From contig NZ_AP028654.1 in assembly GCF_033097505.1 (NCBI RefSeq), forward strand, positions 1,056,001 through 1,120,000: a DNA stretch of 64,000 bases, read 5' to 3'. This document shows, piece after piece, positions 28,428-36,942 of this stretch. The stretch's first letter is position 1. Each line of letters starts with the position of its first letter. Under the pieces are notes generated by a model, which was given only the letters and a program-made list of their open reading frames with translations, was not told where the DNA came from and did no database searches. The DNA comes from Helicovermis profundi (GTDB lineage Bacteria; Bacillota; Clostridia; Peptostreptococcales; Acidaminobacteraceae). A program made the translations under genes and the position numbers.

Positions 28428-28455
28428 TTGTAATAAACATATTATATTGTATAAT
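28428..28455 (+). promoter_or_regulatory. Promoter of the RidA gene
   Basis: TTGTAA (28428-28433), a 16-base spacer and TATAAT (28450-28455), starting just after the preceding gene. Confidence 0.65.
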
Positions 28456-28490
28456 AATATAGAATTATGAAAGTATAACGGAGGGGTTTA

Positions 28491-28838
28491 ATGGAAATTA
28501 AAAGATTTGAAGGAACTGGAAGAATGAGTAGAGTTGTTGAATTTAATAAAACGCTTTATCTGTGTGGACAAACATGTTCAGATGTTGATTCTATTGAAGA
28601 ACAAACAAAATGCGTTTTAAAGAAAATTGAAGATTTATTGTTAAAATATGGTTCTGATAGAAAACATATAATTTCTACAACTATTTATCTTAGAAATATC
28701 AGTGATTTTGATAAAATGAACGTTTTGTGGGATGATTGGGTTATAGATGGATTTGAACCAGCTAGAGCATGTGTCGAAGCTAAGATGGCTAGAGAAAATA
28801 TTTTAGTAGAGATGTCTGTAGTGGCTGCTGTAAAATAA
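28491..28838 (+). CDS. RidA/YjgF-family protein
   Basis: 115 residues, slightly short for RidA proteins. FNKTLYLCGQT, TTIYLRNISDFDKMN and FEPARACVEAKMARENILVEM are the conserved blocks; the Arg of PARAC is the residue that contacts the carboxylate of enamine or imine substrates in active RidA. Members remove reactive 2-aminoacrylate-type intermediates released by PLP enzymes, but some family branches differ in function. GGAGGGG precedes the ATG. Confidence 0.88.
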   Translation: MEIKRFEGTGRMSRVVEFNKTLYLCGQTCSDVDSIEEQTKCVLKKIEDLLLKYGSDRKHIISTTIYLRNISDFDKMNVLWDDWVIDGFEPARACVEAKMARENILVEMSVVAAVK

Positions 28839-28850
28839 TAATTTAGTAAT

Positions 28851-28893
28851 AAAAAATCACCATATATGAACTTTCATATATAGTGATTTTTTT
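28851..28893. terminator. Bidirectional terminator between RidA and oleate hydratase genes
   Basis: A 20-base arm (28851-28870) pairs with 28873-28892 with one interruption. It has A residues on the left and T residues on the right, so it serves both convergent genes. Confidence 0.92.
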
Positions 28894-28897
28894 ATTT

Positions 28898-30604
28898 TTA
28901 AATTAATCCTTCTAGTGAAGTATTAAATAAAAGTTTTTTGATTATTGATTCTGCTGGTAATTTTCTTCCGCTATACATTGTTTTAGTTGCGTTCATTATA
29001 ACTCTAATATCATATTGACTTGGATAAATTTCTGGTGGATTTTTATCTAAATCAAGTAGAGTATAAACAGCTATAATAGCGGATCTTATTGAGTATTCAA
29101 CGGTAAATACACAGTCGTTTTCTATTTCTGCAAATTGACCTAGAAAAGCAAGATTTACAGATCCATTAGGTACTACTGAAGGTCTATCACCTTTAACTCT
29201 TGGCATAAATTGGCTAGTTATATAAGGCATCATAGCTGGTATTACAATTGATTCGTCAATGTATTCTTTCATATTTTTTTCATCAATACCAAGATGATAT
29301 AATAATTCTTTAAGTAATTCCTCTCCTGTACAATCGCTCATTTTTTTCTTAATGAAATCTCCTTCATTGTCAGGGAATAAAGCATATGCCCATATAACGA
29401 TTACATCTTTAGGTTGGTTTTTAAACTGAGGTTGTCTATTAACCGTAAAACTTAATAACCAATTTGAATCTTTTATTGAAATAATACCGCCAGTAACAGT
29501 TTTGCTAATATCAAAAGGACTTCTTCCGGCATAGTTTTCAATTAATTTAGCCATTTTAGAACCTTTGGCTGTTATTGTGTAAGATTCCCATTTAGTTTTA
29601 TCAATATCGCTACAAAATGCTTCAGGGTTTCCAAATGATTTATCTTTTTTAGCAATGTTTTTCCAAAGTCCCCAACATCCACCTTCACTTCTATCAAGTT
29701 TTGGTGCTTTGTACATACTTCCAAGTGTAGAATTTTCTGTCATCGAACCATTTGTAAAGAATACTAGATCATTTTTATCTGTTTTAATATATTCTTTTTC
29801 AGAGTTATTTCTAATAAGGTGAATACCAGTAACAGTTTTTTTCTCTTCATCAATATCCATATCAAGGTCAATAACTTTTGTATTATAATCAAAGACAACA
29901 TTATTAGATTCTAACCATTTTTTTAAAGGAAGTATCATTGAATCATACTGATTATATTTAGTAAAAACTAGACCTTCCATTTTACTCATTCCAGGCATCA
30001 AATGCATAAATCTATGCATATAGCGTTTCATTTCAACAACACTGTGCCAAGTTTCAAATGCGAACATAGTTCTCCAATATAACCACATATCAGTTTCTAA
30101 AAAACTATCATCAAAGAATTGCTTAACAGTAGCTGCTCCAAGTGTTTCTTCTGTAGCTAAAAAAAGCTTTGTAAGTTGTTTTACATGAATTTCATCTAAT
30201 CCAAGACTATCAAAATTTAATTTTTCACCTCTATTTTCTATGACTCTACATTTTGAATAGTTAGGATCATTAAGATTTAATTCTCTAAATTCATCAAGTA
30301 CAGTTCTATCTGGTTCTTCTATTGAAGGTATTTTTGAGAACAAATCCCAAGTACAGTCATAATGTTCTTCCATTTCTCTGCCGCCTCTTGCAACATAACC
30401 GTCTTCAGCATTACCACATCCATCCATAGCTCCACCACTAACATTAGTTTCGTCTATAATAGTAATGTTTTTACCCTTCATATGACCATCGCGAATTAAA
30501 TAGTGAGCAGCAGCTAACGAAGCAATACCTGCTCCAATTAAATACGCTTTTTTATTTTCAATTCCTTCAGGTTTTAATGTGTTGATATTCTGATATTTAC
30601 CCAT
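28898..30604 (-). CDS. ohyA: Oleate hydratase (MCRA family)
   Basis: 568 residues, close to the family norm. The FAD-binding motif IGAGIASLAAAHYL is near 23-36, followed by the acidic GGAMDGCGNAEDGY and REMEEHYDCTWDLF segments of the active site. MWLYWRTMFAFETWHSV and QYDSMILPLKKWL are family signatures. The enzyme adds water to the cis-9 double bond of unsaturated fatty acids, giving 10-hydroxy acids, which detoxifies host or environmental fatty acids. AAAGGAG precedes the ATG. It is monocistronic. Confidence 0.95.
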   Translation of the reverse strand: MGKYQNINTLKPEGIENKKAYLIGAGIASLAAAHYLIRDGHMKGKNITIIDETNVSGGAMDGCGNAEDGYVARGGREMEEHYDCTWDLFSKIPSIEEPDRTVLDEFRELNLNDPNYSKCRVIENRGEKLNFDSLGLDEIHVKQLTKLFLATEETLGAATVKQFFDDSFLETDMWLYWRTMFAFETWHSVVEMKRYMHRFMHLMPGMSKMEGLVFTKYNQYDSMILPLKKWLESNNVVFDYNTKVIDLDMDIDEEKKTVTGIHLIRNNSEKEYIKTDKNDLVFFTNGSMTENSTLGSMYKAPKLDRSEGGCWGLWKNIAKKDKSFGNPEAFCSDIDKTKWESYTITAKGSKMAKLIENYAGRSPFDISKTVTGGIISIKDSNWLLSFTVNRQPQFKNQPKDVIVIWAYALFPDNEGDFIKKKMSDCTGEELLKELLYHLGIDEKNMKEYIDESIVIPAMMPYITSQFMPRVKGDRPSVVPNGSVNLAFLGQFAEIENDCVFTVEYSIRSAIIAVYTLLDLDKNPPEIYPSQYDIRVIMNATKTMYSGRKLPAESIIKKLLFNTSLEGLI

Positions 30605-30935
30605 AAATATTTTCTCCTTTTTTTAATATTAAAATTTCTCGTTTTATTGCTTAGAAGTTTAATCTTTTCAAAAACTAAGAAATTATTTTTGATTACGAGT
30701 AAATAATAAAACTTTATTGAAATTAGGTAAATAATCAAAGTTAACTACTTGTGCAGTTTTTGCTCAAAGTGATAGTTTTGTGTAAAAAATATTAATTTCA
30801 CATCTATCAGTAAATAAATATAACAAGCATTTATTTGTTGGTATTTTGGGACTAGAAATTTGCATTGGTGAGTAGGATCAGGCAACACGCTACCTAGAAG
30901 ATACTATAGAAATATTTATAGAATTATAATAAAAA
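30605..30935. other. Intergenic region between ohyA and infC leader, no gene seen
   Basis: About 330 bases hold the ohyA promoter side and no open frame that I can support. A short GC-richer island at about 30863-30905 (GTAGGATCAGGCAACACG followed by CTAC) stands out from the AT-rich surroundings but fits no RNA family I recognise. Confidence 0.5.
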
Positions 30936-30939
30936 AATA

Positions 30940-30968
30940 TTGACATAAATAAAAACCTATGATATTAT
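30940..30968 (+). promoter_or_regulatory. Promoter of infC-rpmI-rplT
   Basis: TTGACA (30940-30945), a 17-base spacer and TATTAT (30963-30968). Confidence 0.85.
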
Positions 30969-30974
30969 GATTTA

Positions 30975-31103
30975 AGTTGATTAATTGGATTAAAAACAAA
31001 GTAGAACTCCGCTTCTCACCTTTATGCATGGCAGAAAAGGTTAATATGAAATTTTATGTTTAAACATAATGTTTGTATGGCGGACTTTTTAGTCCGCTTT
31101 TAT
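30975..31103 (+). promoter_or_regulatory. L20-type leader of the infC operon
   Basis: The transcript start region contains AGAACTCCGCTTCTCACC and GGCAGAAAAGGTTAAT, then a terminator hairpin GCGGACT/AGTCCGC at 31080-31097 with a T-rich tail. The CCGC element upstream can pair with the GCGG arm as an antiterminator. The layout and position match the L20-binding leader of Firmicutes infC operons, where excess L20 causes early termination. Confidence 0.8.
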
Positions 31104-31136
31104 TATTATATAGTACTTTTTAGGAGGTGCAGAACT

Positions 31137-31643
31137 ATTAAGAGAACAGAGTTAAATGAGGAAATCAGAGATCGTGAAGTTAGAGTAGTTGGTGATGACG
31201 GTGAACAACTTGGAATCATGACGTCAAGAGAAGCATTAGAAGTTGCTATAGAGAAAAAATTAGATCTAGTAAAGATTGCTCCTCAAGCAAAACCACCAGT
31301 TTGCAAAATTATGGACTATGGAAAGCATAGATATGAGCAACAAAAGAGAGAGAAAGAGAATAAAAAGAAAGCAAAATCTTCTTCATTAAAGGAAGTAAGG
31401 TTAAGCTTAAAAATTGAAAAACACGATTTAGAAACGAAAGCTAATCAAGCAATTAAGTTTTTAAAGAATGGAGATAAATTAAAAGTGTCTTTAAGATTTA
31501 GAGGTAGAGAAATGGGTTATATTAATCTTGGACATGGTGTTATTGAAAGATTTACAAAGGAAATTGAAGAGTATGGCAAGCTAGATAAACGACCATCAAT
31601 GGAAGGAAGAAGTTTGGTTGCTTTCTATTTGCCACTTAAATAA
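31137..31643 (+). CDS. infC: Translation initiation factor IF-3
   Basis: 168 residues from an ATT start at 31137, seven bases after GGAGGTG. AUU is the conserved autoregulatory start of infC and is disfavoured by IF-3 itself. The frame continues upstream to 31056, but that part is leader RNA. The N domain carries RTELNEEIRDREVRVV and PPVCKIMDYGKHRYEQ; a Lys-rich linker leads to the C domain with IEKHDLETKANQAIKFL and VSLRFRGREM. IF-3 discriminates the start codon on the 30S subunit. Confidence 0.96.
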   Translation: MKRTELNEEIRDREVRVVGDDGEQLGIMTSREALEVAIEKKLDLVKIAPQAKPPVCKIMDYGKHRYEQQKREKENKKKAKSSSLKEVRLSLKIEKHDLETKANQAIKFLKNGDKLKVSLRFRGREMGYINLGHGVIERFTKEIEEYGKLDKRPSMEGRSLVAFYLPLK

Positions 31644-31670
31644 TTATAAGTTGAAGGGAGGAATAATAAG

Positions 31671-31868
31671 ATGCCTAAGATGAAAACACATAGAGGTGCA
31701 GCTAAAAGAGTTAAATTAACAGGTACTGGTAAACTTAAAAGAAGTAAAGCGTACACTAGCCATATTTTGAATAAAAAAACACCTAAAAGAAAAAGAAATT
31801 TAAGAAAAGCAACAGAAGTATCTTCTTCAGATTTAAAAAGAGTAAGAAAATTATTACCATATTTATAG
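31671..31868 (+). CDS. rpmI: Ribosomal protein L35 (bL35)
   Basis: 65 residues, very basic. [20 protein letters not shown] and [19 protein letters not shown] are typical for bL35 of the large subunit. It lies between infC and rplT, as in nearly all bacteria. Confidence 0.98.
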   Translation: MPKMKTHRGAAKRVKLTGTGKLKRSKAYTSHILNKKTPKRKRNLRKATEVSSSDLKRVRKLLPYL

Positions 31869-31894
31869 AATATATTTAAAAGGAGGTCAGAAAA

Positions 31895-32257
31895 ATGGCT
31901 AGAATTAAAGGTGCAGTAAACGCTAAGAAAAAACATAAAAAAGTATTAAAATTAGCTAAAGGTTTTTACGGACTAAAAAGTAAAGTATTTAAAGCAGCTA
32001 ATCCTGCTGTAATGAGATCGTTAAGATCTTCATATATTGGTAGAAAACAAAGAAAAAGAGATTTTAGAAAATTATGGATTTCAAGAATTAACGCAGCTAC
32101 TAGATTAAATGGTATGAGTTATTCTAAATTTATGAATGGACTTAAATTAGCTGAAATAGATATTAACAGAAAAATGCTTTCTGAAATGGCTATTCACGAC
32201 GCAGAGGGATTTGCTAAGTTAGTTGAAGTTGCTAAAGAAAAGGTAAACAATAAGTAG
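31895..32257 (+). CDS. rplT: Ribosomal protein L20 (bL20)
   Basis: 120 residues. [38 protein letters not shown] and [14 protein letters not shown] are conserved bL20 blocks. It is an assembly protein of the 50S subunit and the presumed repressor acting on the leader RNA at 30975. AAAGGAGG precedes the ATG. Confidence 0.98.
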   Translation: MARIKGAVNAKKKHKKVLKLAKGFYGLKSKVFKAANPAVMRSLRSSYIGRKQRKRDFRKLWISRINAATRLNGMSYSKFMNGLKLAEIDINRKMLSEMAIHDAEGFAKLVEVAKEKVNNK

Positions 32258-32280
32258 TTGTTTTTTAAAATTAAAATAAT

Positions 32281-32325
32281 GAGCTGCAAAGGATAGTAAT
32301 CTATTCTTTACAGTTCTTTTTTATT
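32281..32325 (+). terminator. Terminator of the infC operon
   Basis: GAGCTGCAAAGGATAG pairs with CTATTCTTTACAGTTC with two imperfect positions and is followed by six T residues. Confidence 0.88.
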
Positions 32326-32392
32326 TTAGAATTTATTTGATTATGATATAATATATAAAATAAGTATTAATACATAATGATAAGAGGTAAAT

Positions 32393-33751
32393 ATGATAAA
32401 AACAAAAAAAATAAGAAATAGGAACCTTAATCCTGCACAGGTTTTAGTTTTAGGATTTTTAAGTGTTATATTAATAGGTACTTTTTTACTTAATTTACCA
32501 ATTGCATCAAATAGTGGCCGAAGTATAGGATTTGTAAATGCTTTATTTACATCAACTTCAGCTGTATGTGTTACAGGTCTTGTAGTAGTTGATACTGGAA
32601 CGTTTTGGACAACTTTTGGCAAAGTAGTAATCTTACTTCTTATACAAATAGGTGGACTTGGATTTATGACTATGGCAACATCAATAGCTTTAATAGTGGG
32701 TAAAAGGATTTCACTAAAAAGTAGAATGATTATGCAAGAAGCATTAAATCAATTTACAATATCAGGAGTAGTAAGATTAACAAAATATATAATATATGCA
32801 ACATTTTTAATTGAGGGAGTAGGTGCTTTCTTTTTATCTTTGAAATTCATACCAATTTATGGTTTAAAAAAAGGTTTGTTTTTTAGTGTATTTCATGCGA
32901 TTTCAGCATTTTGTAATGCTGGATTTGATATTATAGGTAATGGTAAAAGCTTAACACCATTTGTAGGTGATGGAATAATAAATATTACTATTATGACCTT
33001 AATAATAGTAGGTGGACTTGGTTTTACAGTTGTAATAGATATGATAAAAACGAGAAATTTTAAAAGACTTAGTTTGCATTCTAAATTTGTAATATTTTTA
33101 ACACTTATTTTATTATCTACAGGCTTTATTTTAGTTTTTATTTTAGAATTTAATAACCCTTTAACGCTTGGTAATCTTCCACTAAAAGATAAAATTTTAG
33201 CGGCCTTATTTCATTCGGTTACGCCAAGAACTGCTGGTTTTAATACACTTGATATGGGTAGTCTAAAAGTTCCTACTCAGTTTTTAACAATAGTTTTTAT
33301 GTTTATTGGAGGCTCTCCGAGTTCAACAGCAGGTGGTATTAAAACAACAACTTTTGGACTTGTTATTTTACACGTTATTTCTGTTATTATGGGTAAAGAT
33401 GATACAGAAATTTTTAAAAGAAGAATTTCTAGAGAGGCAATAAATAGAGCTCTTGCAATACTTAGCATAGGAATTTCAGTAATAATATTAATAACAATGA
33501 TTTTAACAATTACTGAAACATCACTTAGTTTTTTAGATCTATTTTTCGAAACCGTTTCAGCACTTGGTACAGTAGGATTAACTTTAGGAATTACTGCTAA
33601 ATTAAGCATTTTTGGAAAACTTGCTATAGCTGCAACTATGTTTTTTGGTAGACTTGGACCACTTACAATAGTAATTGCTCTTGCTAGAAGAAAACAAAAT
33701 GGTAAAAAGGGACTAATAAGATATCCAGAAGGAAAAATAATAGTTGGTTAA
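32393..33751 (+). CDS. ktrB: Potassium uptake protein KtrB (TrkH/KtrB family)
   Basis: 452 residues with about eight to ten membrane segments. The four selectivity-filter loops of the family are visible: TSAVCVTGL, SAFCNAGFDI, TPRTAGFNT and SALGTVGLT. GGSPSSTAGGIKTTTF is the gating-loop region. It is the membrane subunit of a Na-dependent K transporter and pairs with KtrA, encoded nine bases downstream. AGAGGT precedes the ATG. Confidence 0.95.
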   Translation: MIKTKKIRNRNLNPAQVLVLGFLSVILIGTFLLNLPIASNSGRSIGFVNALFTSTSAVCVTGLVVVDTGTFWTTFGKVVILLLIQIGGLGFMTMATSIALIVGKRISLKSRMIMQEALNQFTISGVVRLTKYIIYATFLIEGVGAFFLSLKFIPIYGLKKGLFFSVFHAISAFCNAGFDIIGNGKSLTPFVGDGIINITIMTLIIVGGLGFTVVIDMIKTRNFKRLSLHSKFVIFLTLILLSTGFILVFILEFNNPLTLGNLPLKDKILAALFHSVTPRTAGFNTLDMGSLKVPTQFLTIVFMFIGGSPSSTAGGIKTTTFGLVILHVISVIMGKDDTEIFKRRISREAINRALAILSIGISVIILITMILTITETSLSFLDLFFETVSALGTVGLTLGITAKLSIFGKLAIAATMFFGRLGPLTIVIALARRKQNGKKGLIRYPEGKIIVG

Positions 33752-33760
33752 GGAGACTTT

Positions 33761-34411
33761 ATGAAAAAACAATTTGTTATAATAGGTTGTGGTAGATTTG
33801 GTACAAGCGTTGCAAAAAGATTGTTTGAACTTGGTGTAGAAGTTATGGTTGTCGATAAAAGTGAAGAAACCATTCAAAATATAGCTGATAATGTAACATA
33901 TGCTGTTCAAGCCGATGCTACTGATGAAAATTCAATAAAATCACTTGGAATTAGAAATTTTGATGTTGCAATTGTTACTATAGGAAGTGATATTCAATCT
34001 TCTATTTTAGTTACATTAATGGTAAAAGAGCTTGGAGTGAAATATGTTGTAGCAAAAGCTCAAAATGATATGCATGCTAAAGTACTTTATAGAATTGGGG
34101 CGGATAGAGTAGTTTTCCCTGAAAGAGAAATGGGAACAAGAATAGCAAATAATCTTGTTTCTGATAATATATTAGAACATATTCAATTAGCACCGGACTA
34201 TAGTATACTTGAAATTGTAGCACTTAAAGATTGGATTGGTAAAACGCTTCTCGAGGTAGATGTAAGAGCAAAATATGGAATAAATGTTATGGCGATTAAG
34301 CACGAAGATAAACTTAATATTGCGGTTAGAGCAGATAATATGATAAAAGATGGGGATGTTTTAGTTGTAATAGGTCATAATGATGATCTTAAAAAAATAG
34401 AAAAATCTTAG
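33761..34411 (+). CDS. ktrA: Potassium uptake regulatory subunit KtrA
   Basis: 216 residues. The Rossmann RCK-N domain has IIGCGRFGTSVAKRL and the nucleotide-contacting Asp in VMVVDKSEE; the RCK-C domain spans about 135-216. It forms a cytosolic octameric ring that gates KtrB with ATP/ADP and often c-di-AMP. Tight spacing to ktrB supports a functional pair. Confidence 0.95.
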   Translation: MKKQFVIIGCGRFGTSVAKRLFELGVEVMVVDKSEETIQNIADNVTYAVQADATDENSIKSLGIRNFDVAIVTIGSDIQSSILVTLMVKELGVKYVVAKAQNDMHAKVLYRIGADRVVFPEREMGTRIANNLVSDNILEHIQLAPDYSILEIVALKDWIGKTLLEVDVRAKYGINVMAIKHEDKLNIAVRADNMIKDGDVLVVIGHNDDLKKIEKS

Positions 34412-34419
34412 GAGTATTT

Positions 34420-35232
34420 ATGAGAGATGTTATAAAATCTTCAAATAATAGTTTAATTAAATTAATACGATCGTTAAAATCAAAAAAAAACAGAAGTAAT
34501 CATGGGATGTTTATAATAGAAGGAATTAGGTTTATTGAATTTGCAGTAGAAAATAAAATTGATTTAGTTGAAATATGCTATTCAAAGGATATGTTATTTA
34601 CTGATGGTGGTAAAAATCTTTTTAATAAAATAAAAGATAAAAAAATTAAATCTTATGAAATAGAAAAGAAGTTATTTGATTCAATTACAGATACTAAAAA
34701 TACTCAGGGGATTATTGCTATTGCAAAAATACCAGAGTATAAAATAGATTTTAATAATTTTACTAGAAAGTTTATTTTAATCTTAGATAGGATACAAGAT
34801 CCAGGAAATCTAGGAACTATAATAAGAACAGCTGATGCAGCAGGAGTTGATTGTATAGTTATTTCTAAAGGAACAGTTGATCCTTACAATGAAAAAGTAC
34901 TTAGATCAACCATGGGATCAATTTTTTCAATGCCAATACACTATGAAAAAGAGATATTAGAATTTATAAATAAATTAAAAGATAATGAATTTAATATACT
35001 TTCAACTTGTTTAAATACTAATAGCTATTATGATGAAGTTGATTATCAAGGTAAAATAGCAATAGTTATTGGAAATGAAGCAAATGGAGTAAGTGAAGAA
35101 ATAATAGATATATCAGATATATTAGTTAAAATTCCAATATGGGGAAAGGCAGAGAGTCTTAACGCATCAATAGCAGCAGGAATAATTATGTATGAAGCTA
35201 GTAAAAATCGAAATATTAATAAGATAAAGTAA
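34420..35232 (+). CDS. TrmH/SpoU-family RNA methyltransferase
   Basis: 270 residues. An N-terminal L30e-like substrate domain (1-105, KKNRSNHGMFIIEG) and a SPOUT domain are present. Its three motifs are visible: LDRIQDPGNLGTIIRTADAAG, IVIGNEANGVSEE and IPIWGKAESLNASIAAGI. This gives a trefoil-knot 2'-O-methyltransferase for rRNA or tRNA. It resembles YsgA/RlmB-type proteins, but the target nucleotide cannot be assigned. It is eight bases after ktrA. Confidence 0.9.
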   Translation: MRDVIKSSNNSLIKLIRSLKSKKNRSNHGMFIIEGIRFIEFAVENKIDLVEICYSKDMLFTDGGKNLFNKIKDKKIKSYEIEKKLFDSITDTKNTQGIIAIAKIPEYKIDFNNFTRKFILILDRIQDPGNLGTIIRTADAAGVDCIVISKGTVDPYNEKVLRSTMGSIFSMPIHYEKEILEFINKLKDNEFNILSTCLNTNSYYDEVDYQGKIAIVIGNEANGVSEEIIDISDILVKIPIWGKAESLNASIAAGIIMYEASKNRNINKIK

Positions 35233-35249
35233 AAATATTCTTTAAGTAC

Positions 35250-35278
35250 TTGTTATAAAAAAATCTATATGATAAAAT
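35250..35278 (+). promoter_or_regulatory. Promoter of the pheST leader
   Basis: TTGTTA (35250-35255), a 17-base spacer and TAAAAT (35273-35278). Confidence 0.7.
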
Positions 35279-35289
35279 GTATCATATTA

Positions 35290-35533
35290 TATAAGAAAAT
35301 GCAGTGATTGGGCAAAGTAAATTAAATTTTGTTTTTTAGAGAGAGAATGGTGGTGAAAATTCTTAAACAAGATTAATTGAAATTCTCCCATAAGCAGACT
35401 AGATGAACCACAAGTAGTTTAGTACGTAATTCTCACGATACGAGAAAACGAGTGATTCTTTTGAAGAATTAATTGGGTGGTACCGCGAAACATAAACTTT
35501 CGTCCCTTTGGGATGAGAGTTTTAATTTTTTGC
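35290..35533 (+). promoter_or_regulatory. T-box leader of pheS-pheT
   Basis: The T-box sequence GGGTGGTACCGCG is at 35475-35487, with a terminator after it (about 35494-35523, then a T-rich stretch). The UGGU bulge fits a tRNA with A73, as in tRNA-Phe. A UUC phenylalanine specifier lies at 35383-35385 after GAAA. Unlike the other two T-boxes of the window, more than 360 bases separate its terminator from the start codon. Confidence 0.93.
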
Positions 35534-35541
35534 GAAAAAAT

Positions 35542-35845
35542 AAAGCCGTGCGAAAGAATGAAAAAAAAGTGAGCTTAAGCGAAGCTTAAGGGCGAACCTT
35601 TATTTTCATTCTTTTCCCTATCTGACTCGTTCTAAAGCTTGAACAAATTCAAGCTAAGAACGAGTAAAGCAAGGATAAAGGTTTCTAAACTTCAGAGCGA
35701 AAAGTTCGCGCTCTGAAGCAAGAAACCAATTAATAGGGAGTTTACTCCCGACACGAGGCGAATGGGAATAGACGAAGTCTGTGAAGTTCGCCTGTGCACG
35801 GCTTTAAAGTGGAATGAAAAAAAAGTGAGCTTAAGCGAAGCTTAA
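35542..35845 (+). other. Large multibranched inverted-repeat element inside the pheST leader
   Basis: The perfect 10-bp pair AAAGCCGTGC (35542-35551) and GCACGGCTTT (35796-35805) closes a region that contains many internal hairpins. The best are 35625-35643 with 35648-35665, 35690-35699 with 35709-35718, 35736-35740 with 35745-35749, and 35757-35762 with 35787-35792. A 34-bp direct repeat lies at 35556-35589 and 35812-35845 and contains its own CTTAAGC-GAA-GCTTAAG hairpin. It is GC-richer than its surroundings and has no supportable gene. It is either a structured RNA or a small non-autonomous mobile element. Confidence 0.8.
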
Positions 35846-35899
35846 TTTTAAGTAAAGTAAATAATTTATTAATTAAAAATAAATAGGAGGATAAAAGCA

Positions 35900-36919
35900 A
35901 TGAAAGAAAAATTAAAAGTAATTTTAGCAGATGCAAAAGAATCGCTTAAAAATGTTGATTCTCTAAAGAAATTAGAAGAAAATCGAATAAAATTTTTAGG
36001 TAAAAAAGGTGAACTTACTGCTATTCTTAAAGGAATGGGAAGATTATCAAAAGAAGAAAGACCTGAAATGGGTAAAATTGTTAATGAAGTAAGAAGTGAA
36101 ATAGAGAAAATGCTTGAAGATGCAAAAAAAGAAGCTAAGCAAAAAGAATTAGCACTTCAACTTGAAAAAGAGAAAATTGATATTACTCTTCCAGGAAAAT
36201 CTGCTAAAACTGGGCATAGACATCCGTTAACACAAGTACTTGATGAGATAAAAGATATTTTTATTGGTATGGGATTTAAAATTGCAGAGGGACCAGAAGT
36301 AGAAACGGTATATAATAATTTTGATGCACTTAATTCACCAAAAGATCATCCATCGAGAAGTACTTCAGATACTTTTTATATAAATGATAAATTACTACTT
36401 AGGACTCAAACTTCTCCAGTTCAAATTAGAACAATGAAAAGTCAAAAGCCACCAATTAAAATAATTTCACCGGGTAGATGCTTTAGATTTGATGAATTAG
36501 ATGCAACTCATTCACCAATGTTCCATCAAATTGAGGGTCTTGTAATAGATAAGAATATTACAATGGCCGATTTAAAAGGAACTTTAGATATGATTGCTAA
36601 AAGAGTATTCGGTGAAACAACTAAAACGAAATTCAGACCTCACTATTTTCCTTTTACTGAGCCAAGTGCAGAAGTTGATGTTACATGTTTTAAATGCGGC
36701 GGTGAAGGGTGTAAAGTATGTAAGGGAAGTGGATGGATTGAAATTTTAGGATGTGGAATGGTGCATCCAAAAGTTTTAGAAGAATGTGGAATTGATTCAG
36801 AAGTATACAGTGGTTTTGCGTTTGGAATGGGACTTGATAGAATTACTATGCTTAAGCATGAAGTAGATGATATAAGGTTATTTTTTGAAAACGATATGAG
36901 ATTTATTGATCAATTTTAA
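35900..36919 (+). CDS. pheS: Phenylalanyl-tRNA synthetase alpha subunit
   Basis: 339 residues. An N-terminal coiled coil (about 1-90) is followed by the class II catalytic core with [55 protein letters not shown] and [24 protein letters not shown] is motif 3. GGAGG precedes the ATG. It forms an alpha2beta2 enzyme with PheT. Confidence 0.97.
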   Translation: MKEKLKVILADAKESLKNVDSLKKLEENRIKFLGKKGELTAILKGMGRLSKEERPEMGKIVNEVRSEIEKMLEDAKKEAKQKELALQLEKEKIDITLPGKSAKTGHRHPLTQVLDEIKDIFIGMGFKIAEGPEVETVYNNFDALNSPKDHPSRSTSDTFYINDKLLLRTQTSPVQIRTMKSQKPPIKIISPGRCFRFDELDATHSPMFHQIEGLVIDKNITMADLKGTLDMIAKRVFGETTKTKFRPHYFPFTEPSAEVDVTCFKCGGEGCKVCKGSGWIEILGCGMVHPKVLEECGIDSEVYSGFAFGMGLDRITMLKHEVDDIRLFFENDMRFIDQF

Positions 36920-36942
36920 ATATATTTTTTAGGAGGAGTAAA

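Noticed and set aside
30605..30935. Known riboswitch near the GC-richer island upstream of ohyA and infC
   Set aside because: No consensus of a known class could be matched on either strand.
31056..31136. Upstream ATG extension of infC
   Set aside because: The extra 27 residues are unlike IF-3 and coincide with the leader terminator; the AUU start with GGAGGTG fits the family.
35742..35936. Open frame of 64 codons on the minus strand in the pheST leader
   Set aside because: It runs through the hairpins of the folded element, has no ribosome site and overlaps the pheS start.
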